A stretch of 64,000 bases of DNA from Gammaproteobacteria bacterium (GTDB lineage Bacteria; Pseudomonadota; Gammaproteobacteria; UBA4575). The stretch lies in NCBI GenBank assembly GCA_011523795.1, contig WTFY01000009.1, positions 186,001 through 250,000 of the forward strand. Direction: 5' to 3'. Below are positions 9,975 to 18,833 of the stretch, piece by piece. A model generated the notes under the pieces. That model worked only from the letters and a program-made list of their open reading frames with translations. It had not been told where the DNA came from and did not search any database. Position numbers and translations under genes: made by a program. Position 1 is the stretch's first letter. Each line of letters begins with the position of its first letter.

Positions 9975-11426
9975 ATGCTCAAACCCTCACTTCAGGTGCG
10001 TTTAAGTCAACAGCTGACCATGACGCAACAGCTAAGACAGGCAATTCGCCTGTTGCAGCTGTCATCTTTGGAACTCAGAGCCGAAATCCAAGAGGCATAT
10101 GAATCAAACCCCTTGCTGGAGACAGAAGAAAGCAATGAGTCTGAAACGTATGCAATAAAAAATGGAGAATCAGAGCATGCTGACCAATTTAGACAGGATA
10201 TCAAACCAGAGCCACAGCCAGAAGAAAGCATGCCGGAAAACCAGTGGGACGACTTCTATGAGGCTTCATATGTATCTGTAAGTGGCAGTCGTCACAAGAA
10301 CAATGACTACTTTGATTATCTGGAAACACAGGATGCTGCTGACCAGGACTCGCTTCAAAATCACTTGCTGTGGCAACTTGGTCTAAGTTCTATGTCCAAC
10401 CGAGACCTCATGATTGCAGCAACTTTGGTCAATGCGCTGGATGAATCCGGTTATTTGCAGGAGTCTCTGGAAAGTATTCATAGTAACCTGAACCATGATA
10501 TTGAACTGGATGAAATAGAGGCAGTACTTAAATTTGTTCAAAGCCTGGACCCGGTCGGCTGTGGCACGAGATGCCTCCAGGAATGCCTGGAGGTACAGTT
10601 GCAACAAGTTCCCGACAATACGCCCTTTCTGGCTCAGGCAAAGTCTATTGTAAACAAGCACCTCGACCTGGTTGGGATGCAGGACTATGAAAGACTCTCA
10701 ATTCAGTGCGGGTATAGTGAAGAAGAAATTTCAAATGCAATTTCACTAATACAGTCTTTGCATCCCAAACCAGGTGACTTGATCAATACACAAATATCTG
10801 AATACATAGTGCCTGATGTGTATGTGGAAAGGTGTGAGGGTGTCTGGCGTGTAAGGCTGAACTCTGATGCAACCCCTAGACTAAGCATCAACAATGTATA
10901 TTCAGGTATGATCAAAAACCTGGTGAACAGTGAAGCAGACTACATGCGTAACCAGCTGCAGGAAGCACGATGGCTGATAAAGAGTGTGCAGCATCGAAAT
11001 AAAACCCTGCTGAGTGTTGCAACTTCCATAGTCAGGCATCAAAAAGCCTTCTTCGAGTACGGTGAAGAGGCAATGAAGCCCCTGGTATTGAAAGATATTG
11101 CCAAAGAACTGGACCTGCATGAATCTACCATTTCACGAATTACCACCAACAAATACATGGACTCACCTAGAGGGGTCTATGAGTTCAAATATTTTTTTTC
11201 AAGTCACGTCAAGACAAAAGAAGGAGGAACATGCTCAGCTACAGCAATCAAGGCCTTGATAAAAAAGCTTGTCAAAGAAGAAAGTAGGGAAAAACCTCTG
11301 AGCGACAGCAAGATTGCCGACATGTTGAAGCAAAAGGGTGTCCGTGTAGCGCGCCGAACGATTGCCAAATATCGTGAATCCCTTGCTATTCCTCCGTCCA
11401 ATGAGCGCAGGCGGTTACGTAAATAG
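9975..11426 (+). CDS. rpoN: RNA polymerase factor sigma-54
   Basis: Alternative sigma factor for promoters with -24/-12 elements that need an AAA+ activator. From the ATG at 9975 it is 483 residues. Domains in order: the glutamine- and leucine-rich activator-interaction region (MTQQLRQAIRLLQLSSLEL), an acidic linker, the core-binding domain (DLMIAATLVNALDESGYL; LDPVGCGTRCLQECL), a helix-turn-helix segment (DLHESTISRITTNKYMDSP) and the RpoN box ARRTIAKYRE near the C-terminus. The frame is open to 9909, but the N-terminal LKPSLQVRLSQQL fixes the start. Confidence 0.97.
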   Translation: MLKPSLQVRLSQQLTMTQQLRQAIRLLQLSSLELRAEIQEAYESNPLLETEESNESETYAIKNGESEHADQFRQDIKPEPQPEESMPENQWDDFYEASYVSVSGSRHKNNDYFDYLETQDAADQDSLQNHLLWQLGLSSMSNRDLMIAATLVNALDESGYLQESLESIHSNLNHDIELDEIEAVLKFVQSLDPVGCGTRCLQECLEVQLQQVPDNTPFLAQAKSIVNKHLDLVGMQDYERLSIQCGYSEEEISNAISLIQSLHPKPGDLINTQISEYIVPDVYVERCEGVWRVRLNSDATPRLSINNVYSGMIKNLVNSEADYMRNQLQEARWLIKSVQHRNKTLLSVATSIVRHQKAFFEYGEEAMKPLVLKDIAKELDLHESTISRITTNKYMDSPRGVYEFKYFFSSHVKTKEGGTCSATAIKALIKKLVKEESREKPLSDSKIADMLKQKGVRVARRTIAKYRESLAIPPSNERRRLRK

Positions 11427-11481
11427 ATTTTTATGCCGTGTTCACGCTTAATACCTTCTGCACAATATATAAGGAATAATT

Positions 11482-11802
11482 ATGCAAATCGATATCACAG
11501 GCCATCACCTCAAAGTGACGGCTGCGTTAAGACAATATGTCGAAAAGAAGTTCAAACGGATAACAAAGCATTTTGATCATGTAATTGACATCCATGTCGT
11601 ACTGACAGTTGAAAAACTGACTCACAAGGCTGAAGCTTCTTTGCATGTTCGTGGCAACAAGATCTTCGCCAACTCAAATAACGAAGGCATGTATGCCGCA
11701 GTTGATTCCCTGGTTGACAAACTGGATCGTCAGATTGTCAAGCATAAAGAAAAGGTAAAAGACCACCACCAGAGTGAAGCAAGACGTCACACTGCGCATT
11801 GA
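11482..11802 (+). CDS. hpf: Ribosome hibernation promoting factor, short form
   Basis: Binds the small ribosomal subunit in stationary phase and stabilises inactive ribosomes. It has 106 residues and is the short form without the dimerising C-terminal domain. The N-terminus MQIDITGHHLKVTAALRQYV and the following KKFKRITKHFDHVIDIHVVL are characteristic. It lies between rpoN and ptsN as in other Gammaproteobacteria, with AAGGAA about 8 bp before the ATG. Confidence 0.95.
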   Translation: MQIDITGHHLKVTAALRQYVEKKFKRITKHFDHVIDIHVVLTVEKLTHKAEASLHVRGNKIFANSNNEGMYAAVDSLVDKLDRQIVKHKEKVKDHHQSEARRHTAH

Positions 11803-11820
11803 CAACTTATTTTTCATCCC

Positions 11821-12288
11821 ATGTTGCTCAAGGACTACATCTCCGAAGAAGGGATAAATTTTGCATCTGCTGTCAGCAGCAAAAAAAGAGCGCTGGAACT
11901 CCTCAGCGAAACACTTGCTAAGCAAGCTTCTGGACTTACAAAAAGCAAGGTTTTGAATGCATTACTGGCTCGCGAGAAACTAGGGTGTACCGGGCTTGGC
12001 AAAGGGATTGCAATCCCGCATTGCAGGCTTGCAGGTATTGATAATATCCATGTGGCCATGCTTAAGCTGAAAGAAGGGGTTGAATTCGAATCCAGTGATG
12101 ACCTTCCAGTCAAATTTCTATTTTGCATGGTAGTTCCTGAGCAAGCTGCTGAAGATCAGCTTCAACTGTTGGCAGGCCTTGCCACACTTCTGAATAACAA
12201 CAAAGTTCGCCAGTCCATTGAAAAATGCTACCATGCGGAGTGCCTCTACGAACTGCTTTGCCAAGACCCACAGGGTCTTGCAACTTAG
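11821..12288 (+). CDS. ptsN: Nitrogen-regulatory PTS EIIA protein
   Basis: Phosphoryl acceptor at the end of the PTS-Ntr chain, with regulatory rather than transport roles. It has 155 residues of the EIIA fructose/mannitol fold. The phosphorylated histidine is His67 in GIAIPHCRLAG. It starts 18 bp after hpf and is followed by hprK and rapZ, so the phosphotransfer proteins HPr and enzyme I further down are its likely donors. Confidence 0.95.
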   Translation: MLLKDYISEEGINFASAVSSKKRALELLSETLAKQASGLTKSKVLNALLAREKLGCTGLGKGIAIPHCRLAGIDNIHVAMLKLKEGVEFESSDDLPVKFLFCMVVPEQAAEDQLQLLAGLATLLNNNKVRQSIEKCYHAECLYELLCQDPQGLAT

Positions 12289-12382
12289 CCTCCAAAATTG
12301 AGTATTGCGTGGGAACTCACTGTTGTGTGCACGTGAAGCAGTAGCTAGTTGTACGCCTGATGACAGGATTGAGGAAAACCCG

Positions 12383-13312
12383 GTGGGCTTGACTGCTAGA
12401 GACCTGTTCTCAAGGAAAGAAAATAATTTGAAACTGACGTGGTGGGCAGGAAATGAATCCTGTAAAAAAACGTTCACGCGACTTCCATACACTTATTCAA
12501 ATTTAGGCTTGGTTGGCTATTTCAATCCAACGCGTCAGAATCAGGCACAGATTCTTGGCGCGGCAGAGATTGAACTCCTCCTGGAAGCAGAGCCTGCTGT
12601 CATGGAAGATATATTGCACCGGCTCTTCAAGGGAAAATCAGCAGCAGTTTTTATCTGTGACGACCTAAAGCCTCCCGAGATATTCAAAAGATACTCGGAA
12701 GAATACGATCTTCCGGTTATATGCTCCCCGCTTGCAGGTGATCATCTAATTGATCAGCTATTGCAGTTTCTGTCAGAAACGCTTGCTGAAAACACTATTT
12801 TGCATGGAGTGTTCCTCGAAATTATAGGCGTAGGTGTGCTGATTACAGGACAAAGTGGACTGGGAAAAAGTGAACTTGCGCTGGATCTAGTAAGCAGAGG
12901 AAACCGCCTGATTGCGGATGACGCTCCAGAATTCACACGCAGTACACAAAACGAAATTTATGGTACCTGTCCGGCTTTGCTAAAAAACTTCCTTGAAGTT
13001 CGAGGACTCGGAATATTAAATATACGCAAGATGTATGGAGCCAAGGCTATCAAACCTGATCATAAGCTTGAATTGATTATTAAACTACTCAATCCAAGCC
13101 AGGGCACTTCAGAGGGTGAGGACCGAAGCAAGTTAATGGAAAGGAAAATCGAGGTACTTGGTATCAGCATCCCCTTCATCCCTCTTGCAGTGGTACCAGG
13201 TAGAAACCTGGCGGTTCTGGTTGAAGCTGCAGTTCGTGATCACTTGCTTATCAAACAAGGCTATATCGCCAGCAAGGATCTTAGTAAAAAACAGAAAAAA
13301 TTGATGCAGTAA
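12383..13312 (+). CDS. hprK: HPr kinase/phosphorylase
   Basis: Bifunctional enzyme that phosphorylates and dephosphorylates HPr on Ser46. I place the start at the GTG at 12383, which has GAGGA at 12371-12375. This gives 309 residues beginning GLTARDLF, as in the family. The frame is open to 12305, but the extra 26 residues look non-coding. Features are the GQSGLGKSE P-loop (about 156-164), the preceding ILHG histidine and the signature LEVRGLGILNIRKMYGA. Its target serine is conserved in the HPr encoded 1.3 kb downstream. Confidence 0.93.
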   Translation: MGLTARDLFSRKENNLKLTWWAGNESCKKTFTRLPYTYSNLGLVGYFNPTRQNQAQILGAAEIELLLEAEPAVMEDILHRLFKGKSAAVFICDDLKPPEIFKRYSEEYDLPVICSPLAGDHLIDQLLQFLSETLAENTILHGVFLEIIGVGVLITGQSGLGKSELALDLVSRGNRLIADDAPEFTRSTQNEIYGTCPALLKNFLEVRGLGILNIRKMYGAKAIKPDHKLELIIKLLNPSQGTSEGEDRSKLMERKIEVLGISIPFIPLAVVPGRNLAVLVEAAVRDHLLIKQGYIASKDLSKKQKKLMQ

Positions 13313-13318
13313 ACTCTG

Positions 13319-14182
13319 ATGAGACTCGTAATTGTGAGTGGTCTTTCAGGCTCTGGAAAATCAGTGGCTATCAATACGCTTGAAGATAACGATTTTTACT
13401 GTATAGATAATCTGCCACTGAACATGCTCCCTATTTGTATCGAGCAGTTGACAGCAACCATGTCAAACTTTTATGAAAGAATCGCAATTGGAGTAGATGC
13501 ACGCAGTGTAAGCCACGACGCCCAGGCATTTCCAAATATTATCAAGAAGTTCAGACAGCAAGACTTCGATTTAGAGCTGGTCTATTTGGAAGCCAGCGAA
13601 GAAACATTGATACAACGTTACAGGGAAACCGGGCGCAAACATCCCTTCACCAAAAGTGGACTGCCACTAATCGACGCAATACATACTGAAAAACAGATTC
13701 TTGCAGAAGTAATCCTCCTTGCAGACATTAGTATTGACACAACATCGACAAATGTAAGGCAGTTGCGTTCTATCGTCACAGATCAGGTTTGCAGGGACAA
13801 ATCAGCAACACTTACATTACTTTTACAGTCATTTGGCTTCAAGTACAGTGTGCCCAACGACTCAAATTATGTCTTCGATGTTCGATTTCTTCCCAACCCA
13901 TATTGGGAACCTCATTTACGTAATCTGACTGGATACCACCCAAAAGTTATTGAATACCTTCAGTCTCACGAAGAAGTGATACAAATGACCACCTCCATAG
14001 GGGATTTTATTGACAGCTGGATTTCACATTTCTCTCGTGAAAGCCGGAATTACCTCTGTGTCTCCATAGGCTGCACCGGCGGGCAACACCGTTCGGTGCA
14101 CATCACCGAGTTCCTTGCTGACCGTTTCAGAAAATCAGCAGACAGGCATGTATTGGTCAGGCATCGCGATTTAAAATACTGA
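13319..14182 (+). CDS. rapZ: RNase adapter protein / nucleotide-binding protein RapZ
   Basis: In E. coli RapZ directs RNase E to the GlmZ small RNA and so controls glucosamine-6-phosphate synthase. It has 287 residues with N-terminal Walker A GLSGSGKS and DFYCIDNLPLNML, and a C-terminal domain with DVRFLPNPYWEPHLR and SIGCTGGQHRSV. It begins 6 bp after hprK. Whether it acts on an RNA here is unknown; no GlmZ-like RNA was seen in the window. Confidence 0.95.
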   Translation: MRLVIVSGLSGSGKSVAINTLEDNDFYCIDNLPLNMLPICIEQLTATMSNFYERIAIGVDARSVSHDAQAFPNIIKKFRQQDFDLELVYLEASEETLIQRYRETGRKHPFTKSGLPLIDAIHTEKQILAEVILLADISIDTTSTNVRQLRSIVTDQVCRDKSATLTLLLQSFGFKYSVPNDSNYVFDVRFLPNPYWEPHLRNLTGYHPKVIEYLQSHEEVIQMTTSIGDFIDSWISHFSRESRNYLCVSIGCTGGQHRSVHITEFLADRFRKSADRHVLVRHRDLKY

Positions 14183-14183
14183 C

Positions 14184-14582
14184 ATGGCTGTATCTATTCT
14201 AACTGTCACACATGGCATTTTGGGCCATGAACTGATTGGCACAACCAAGTCTATGCTGAACTCATCCCTGCCTCTTGTATGCAAATCATTGTCAGTTACA
14301 AACACCTGTAATACAGATGAATTGCTATCTGCGGCTCAGAAACTATGCGTTGAGATTGACCAGGGGGATGGTGTACTGGTTCTGACAGACATCTTTGGGT
14401 CCACTCCAAGTAACATTTGCAACAAAATTGACACTGGGACGAATATACGAGTGCTTGCAGGCCTAAGCCTTCCAATGCTGATCCGTACCATGAATTATCC
14501 TAACCTGAGCTTGGACAAGCTTGCTGAAAAAGCGCTCAGCGGTGCCCGCGACGGTATTGTTGACTGTACCCTGAACAAGTAA
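14184..14582 (+). CDS. PTS system mannose-type EIIA component
   Basis: A 132-residue EIIA of the mannose family with the phospho-accepting His10 in LTVTHGILG and the GDGVLVLTDIFGSTPSN loop. No EIIB, EIIC or EIID is nearby, so it probably has a signalling role in the regulatory PTS rather than sugar uptake. It begins one base after the rapZ stop codon and precedes HPr by 5 bp. Similar rapZ-EIIA-HPr-EI arrangements occur in several proteobacteria lacking sugar permeases. Confidence 0.9.
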   Translation: MAVSILTVTHGILGHELIGTTKSMLNSSLPLVCKSLSVTNTCNTDELLSAAQKLCVEIDQGDGVLVLTDIFGSTPSNICNKIDTGTNIRVLAGLSLPMLIRTMNYPNLSLDKLAEKALSGARDGIVDCTLNK

Positions 14583-14587
14583 AGCAT

Positions 14588-14857
14588 GTGATCAGCAAGG
14601 AATTTACCATCGTTAACAAACTTGGGCTACATGCTCGGGCTGCCGCTAAGTTGGTTGCCATAGCTTCAACATTTGAAAGCAAGATTCTGATTGAAAAAGA
14701 TAACCGAAATGTTAACGGAAAAAGCATCATGGGCGTCATGATGCTGGCGGCAAGTCAACATTCAACAGTCACTGTCACAACATCTGGCACTGATGAGCAA
14801 GTGGCAATGGCCGCTATCGAAAACCTAATCAACAATTATTTTGATGAAGAAGAGTAG
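14588..14857 (+). CDS. ptsH: Phosphocarrier protein HPr (NPr-like)
   Basis: Small phosphotransfer protein between enzyme I and the EIIA proteins. It has 89 residues from a GTG start at 14588. His15 lies in KLGLHARAAAKL, the site phosphorylated by enzyme I. Ser46 lies in NGKSIMGVMML, the site used by HPr kinase, matching the hprK gene in this operon. Both positions are exactly canonical, so the PTS can carry both kinds of phosphorylation. Confidence 0.94.
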   Translation: MISKEFTIVNKLGLHARAAAKLVAIASTFESKILIEKDNRNVNGKSIMGVMMLAASQHSTVTVTTSGTDEQVAMAAIENLINNYFDEEE

Positions 14858-14881
14858 GCGGCCCATGAACAGCTTAATACC

Positions 14882-16621
14882 ATGGCTCTGATCATTTCAG
14901 GAATTGATGTGTCGAAGGGTATTGCCATAGGCAATGTGCACTTGTTGAACAGAGGTGCACCAGAAGTTTTCGAGCTTAAACTTAAAAAACACGAGATCAA
15001 ATCAGAAATTGAACGTTTTCAAGATGCGTTAGATGAAGCCAGCTGTCACTTGCGCAGCATACAGGACTCAATTCCTGAAGACACACCCACTGATATTGCT
15101 GCCTTTATCGATTCACATATTCTCATGGTCGAAGACTCCATGCTGCGCAAGGTACCGGTTGAGATTATCAAAAAACAGCATTGCAATGCTGAATGGGCAC
15201 TCAAACAGCAGTACGACAAACTGGTTTCAGTGTTTGAGCAAATGGAGGATGACTACTTGCGTACGAGAATCAATGATGTTGAGCATGTCATCAATTTGAT
15301 TCAGCAGATCCTTAAGGACAAACAGTATACAGCACAGATTGACGAACAACCGTTGAAAGGCCGTATAGTAGTTGCTGACGATCTCACTCCAGCGGATACC
15401 GTACTGATGCAAAATCAGAATATTGCGGGCTTTGTCACTGAATTAGGAGGGCCATTGTCTCATACAGCAATCCTCGCACGCAGCATGGGAATTCCGGCCG
15501 TAGTTGGCATTCAGGATGCGCGTGCGCTCCTGCAACAGGAAGAGCTGGTAATTGTAGACGGTGGAACCGGCATGGTACTCGCGGGTGTCGGTAAAAAGAC
15601 AATCGAGGACTACCGAAGGAGACAACGCACACAAAGAGAAGCCCGAAGAAAGCTACGCGCACTACGTGATGTTTCAGCTAGAACCCGTGATGGGCAACGT
15701 ATAAGCCTGCAGGCCAATATTGAACTTGATGAGGATGTCAGTGCACTCAAACAATCGGGAGCAGAAGGAGTGGGACTTTACCGAACGGAATTCCTCTACA
15801 TCGACCGAGAAGAACCTGCTGACGAGATTGAACAACTTCATGCCTATCTAAGGATTATCCGCGTACTCAAAGGCAAGCCGTTAACCATTCGTACGCTAGA
15901 CCTAGGGGCTGAAAAGGAATTTGATCCAAATTTTCAGGGCCCACTTACACAAAATCCTGCGTTGGGCTTACGTGCAATACGTCGATCTTTGAAGGATACA
16001 GACCTGTTTAAACGGCAGTTACGTGCAATTTTACGAGCCTCTGCCAGTGGGCCCGTCAAGATACTGTTGCCTATGGTCACGAGTCAAATCGAGCTTGTTC
16101 AGTCTTTGTCCATACTCAAGCAAGCATACAAGGAACTGGAAAACGAACAACTTCACTTTGATGCCAACATTCCTGTCGGCGCCATGATTGAAGTGCCTGC
16201 GGCTGCACTGTCGGCAAATATTCTGGCAAAACAACTCAATTTCCTTTCAATTGGCACTAATGACCTGATCCAGTACACCCTTGCCATTGACCGTATCGAC
16301 GACCAGGTCAATTACCTGTACGACCCACTGCACCCATCTGTTTTGAAGCTTATCAACTTGACATTGCAAGCAGGCCGTAGGGCAAAAATCCCAGTAGCCA
16401 TGTGTGGAGAAATGGCGGGTGATACGCGTTACACTCGACTTCTTCTGGGAATGGGACTGCAGGAATTCAGTGCGCCTCCATCCAGCCTTTTGGAAATAAA
16501 ACAGATCATAAATCGAAGCAAAGTCTCTGAACTGAAAAAGCCAGCAATGAAAATTCTCAACACAACAGTTCCGGACAGGATTAATACCATGGTCGATGCG
16601 CTGAACGACCAGTCATTCTGA
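14882..16621 (+). CDS. ptsI: Phosphoenolpyruvate-protein phosphotransferase (enzyme I)
   Basis: Starts the PTS chain by autophosphorylating from PEP. It has 579 residues. The active histidine is in GGPLSHTAILARSMGIPAVVG. The C-terminal PEP-binding TIM barrel shows GAEGVGLYRTEFLY, IRTLDLGAEK, LSIGTNDLIQYTLAIDR and the active-site MCGEMAGD. It lacks an N-terminal GAF domain, so it is a plain enzyme I rather than full-length PtsP. It completes the EIIA-HPr-EI operon. Confidence 0.95.
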   Translation: MALIISGIDVSKGIAIGNVHLLNRGAPEVFELKLKKHEIKSEIERFQDALDEASCHLRSIQDSIPEDTPTDIAAFIDSHILMVEDSMLRKVPVEIIKKQHCNAEWALKQQYDKLVSVFEQMEDDYLRTRINDVEHVINLIQQILKDKQYTAQIDEQPLKGRIVVADDLTPADTVLMQNQNIAGFVTELGGPLSHTAILARSMGIPAVVGIQDARALLQQEELVIVDGGTGMVLAGVGKKTIEDYRRRQRTQREARRKLRALRDVSARTRDGQRISLQANIELDEDVSALKQSGAEGVGLYRTEFLYIDREEPADEIEQLHAYLRIIRVLKGKPLTIRTLDLGAEKEFDPNFQGPLTQNPALGLRAIRRSLKDTDLFKRQLRAILRASASGPVKILLPMVTSQIELVQSLSILKQAYKELENEQLHFDANIPVGAMIEVPAAALSANILAKQLNFLSIGTNDLIQYTLAIDRIDDQVNYLYDPLHPSVLKLINLTLQAGRRAKIPVAMCGEMAGDTRYTRLLLGMGLQEFSAPPSSLLEIKQIINRSKVSELKKPAMKILNTTVPDRINTMVDALNDQSF

Positions 16622-16704
16622 ATTCTTTAATCAGATTTTTGGTAACCCCTGCCAAAGCAGTTACACTTGCCAAAATTTCCGCAGTCTGCTTAAACCCTGA
16701 AAAT

Positions 16705-18057
16705 ATGCCAGAATCGAACACACATACTCCTAACCAGGCTTTACAAGTTATCAGTGAGGCCTTGCAGACTGGAACTATGCTGCAGGCAAAGCGCATACTC
16801 AATGCGCTGCACCCTGCAGAAATTGGCAATCTCCTTGAAGCACTCCCACACTCCCAAAGGATCATCGTCTGGAACATGCTGGACGAGGTGGATGGTGAAA
16901 TCCTTCTGAATGTTGGCGAAGAAGTGCGTAGCGGCCTGATCAAACTAATGGATAGTGAAGCCCTGGTGGCAGCGACAGAGGGGCTGGAGATTGACGACCT
17001 TGCTGATTTGCTGGTAGATCTCCCGCATACAGTCACACAACAAGCGCTTTCCAGCATGGATCACCAAGACCGACAGCGTCTGGAAGCTGTACTTTCGTAT
17101 GATGAAAATACTGCTGGCGGCCTTATGAACACTGATACAGTGACTGTTAGGAGCGATGTCACACTTGACGTGGTGTTGCGCTATCTGCGAACCCGAGGAA
17201 CACTACCAGATGGAACTGACTCCCTTTTCGTGGTGGATCGCTACGGGAATTACATGGGAACATTACCCTTATCAAAGGTGCTGACCAGCAAACCTACAAA
17301 GCTGGTACGTGATGCGCTGGACGACACTGTCCGAGCATTTGAAGCCAACACAGATGCTTCCATTGTTGCCAGGTCATTCGAAGACCTTGACCTTGTCTCT
17401 GCAGCCGTTGTAGATGGGCACAACAGGCTGATTGGCCGCATTACCGTTGATGATGTAGTAGATGTTATACGTGAGGAAGCAGAACATTCTGTTTTCAGCA
17501 TGGCAGGATTGTCCGAAGAGGCAGATTTATTTGGTCCGGTTTTTACTTCTGCACAACGCCGTACGATCTGGCTGGGAGTAAACTTGTTGACTGCATTCTT
17601 GGCCGCCTGGGTCATCAGCCTGTTTCAGCTAACCTTGGAAAAAATCATCGTATTGGCCATTCTTATTCCAGTTGTTGCCAGTATGGGCGGAATAGCTGGC
17701 AGCCAGACCTTGACTCTGGTGATACGTGGACTTGCGCTTGGTCAAATCGGTCGCAGTAACTCTAAATTACTGCTACTCAAAGAACTGGCTGTAGGTGTCT
17801 TAAATGGAATAACATGGGCTGTCATCGTAGCACTTGTTGTGGTTTTGTGGTTTAAAGACTTCAGGATGGGGGGAGTCATAGCGGCAGCTACTATGGCAAA
17901 TCTAATTTGTGCTGCACTTGCTGGCGTATCAATTCCGGTTATCTTGCGCTTTCTCAAGATTGACCCAGCACTGGCGGGGGGCGTTATCCTTACCACTATT
18001 ACAGATGTGATTGGTATCTTCGCTTTTCTTGGCTTGGCAACGTGGCTCCTTCTATAG
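16705..18057 (+). CDS. mgtE: Magnesium transporter MgtE
   Basis: Channel-like Mg2+ transporter gated by cytoplasmic magnesium sensing. From the ATG at 16705 it has 450 residues. Domains: superhelical N domain (LHPAEIGNLLEALP; DLADLLVDLP), two CBS domains (about 130-250) with TAGGLMNTDTVTV and GRITVDDVVDVIREE, then about five membrane helices. VASMGGIAGSQTLTL and ALAGGVILTTITDVIGIF are pore motifs. The frame extends to a TTG at 16639, but that segment is not family-like. MgtE next to the PTS operon is common in proteobacteria. Confidence 0.94.
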   Translation: MPESNTHTPNQALQVISEALQTGTMLQAKRILNALHPAEIGNLLEALPHSQRIIVWNMLDEVDGEILLNVGEEVRSGLIKLMDSEALVAATEGLEIDDLADLLVDLPHTVTQQALSSMDHQDRQRLEAVLSYDENTAGGLMNTDTVTVRSDVTLDVVLRYLRTRGTLPDGTDSLFVVDRYGNYMGTLPLSKVLTSKPTKLVRDALDDTVRAFEANTDASIVARSFEDLDLVSAAVVDGHNRLIGRITVDDVVDVIREEAEHSVFSMAGLSEEADLFGPVFTSAQRRTIWLGVNLLTAFLAAWVISLFQLTLEKIIVLAILIPVVASMGGIAGSQTLTLVIRGLALGQIGRSNSKLLLLKELAVGVLNGITWAVIVALVVVLWFKDFRMGGVIAAATMANLICAALAGVSIPVILRFLKIDPALAGGVILTTITDVIGIFAFLGLATWLLL

Positions 18058-18141
18058 CTGAATTACGCGAGCACCCAAGCCTGTTCAGCACTTTCATTTT
18101 ACCTGCATGCCACAGACGGGCAGCCCTGGCCTTTTATCTTT

Positions 18142-18708
18142 TTATGCCTTAGGTAACGTCACTCCACGCTGTCCCTGATACTTGCCAGATCTATCCTTGT
18201 AGGAGACCTCACAGATTTCATCCGACTCTAAGAAAAGCATTTGTGCAATCCCCTCATTTGCATAAATCTTTGCCGGTAACGGTGTTGAATTGGATATTTC
18301 TATGGTGACATGGCCTTCCCATTCAGGCTCCAAGGGCGTGACGTTGATGATAATTCCACAACGGGCATATGTAGACTTACCCAAACAGACTGTCAGCACC
18401 GAGCGAGGGATACGGAAGTATTCAACGGTTCTGGTCAGTACAAATGAATTTGGCGGTATAACACACTCCGTTGCCTTCAAGTCAATGAAACTGTTTTCAT
18501 CGAAGTGCTTCGGATCGACGATTACAGAATTTATGTTGGTAAAAATTTTAAATTCATCTGCACAACGTACATCATAACCGTAGCTTGATGTCCCGTAAGA
18601 TATCAGCCGGTGATGGTCACAGGCACGAACCTGGCCCTTTTCAAACGGATCTATCATGGCGTGATCTTCCGCCATCTTGCGGATCCACCGGTCTGATTTA
18701 ATCGTCAT
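18142..18708 (-). CDS. dcd: dCTP deaminase
   Basis: Deaminates dCTP to dUTP, feeding dTMP synthesis. It has 188 residues, the usual size. Signatures are the N-terminal [33 protein letters not shown] and the catalytic region [21 protein letters not shown]. It is convergent with mgtE and in the same direction as mrp, which ends 125 bp upstream of it. Confidence 0.96.
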   Translation of the reverse strand: MTIKSDRWIRKMAEDHAMIDPFEKGQVRACDHHRLISYGTSSYGYDVRCADEFKIFTNINSVIVDPKHFDENSFIDLKATECVIPPNSFVLTRTVEYFRIPRSVLTVCLGKSTYARCGIIINVTPLEPEWEGHVTIEISNSTPLPAKIYANEGIAQMLFLESDEICEVSYKDRSGKYQGQRGVTLPKA

Positions 18709-18806
18709 TTAGATTCAACAGCGGGAAATTCGTTTAAGACACTGCCTGTTTGCGGCACCTTCTGCGTGTCTTTACCATGCAACTGGCTTCTAGAAGAATT
18801 CACTTC

Positions 18807-18833
18807 TGCTGTCCTGAGACAATCAGGACAGCA
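18807..18833 (-). terminator. Hairpin directly after mrp
   Basis: A perfect 11-bp inverted repeat (TGCTGTCCTGA and its complement) with a five-base GACAA loop ends one base before the mrp stop codon. No U-run follows on the minus strand, so it may act as an mRNA 3-prime end or processing structure rather than a classical intrinsic terminator. Confidence 0.5.
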
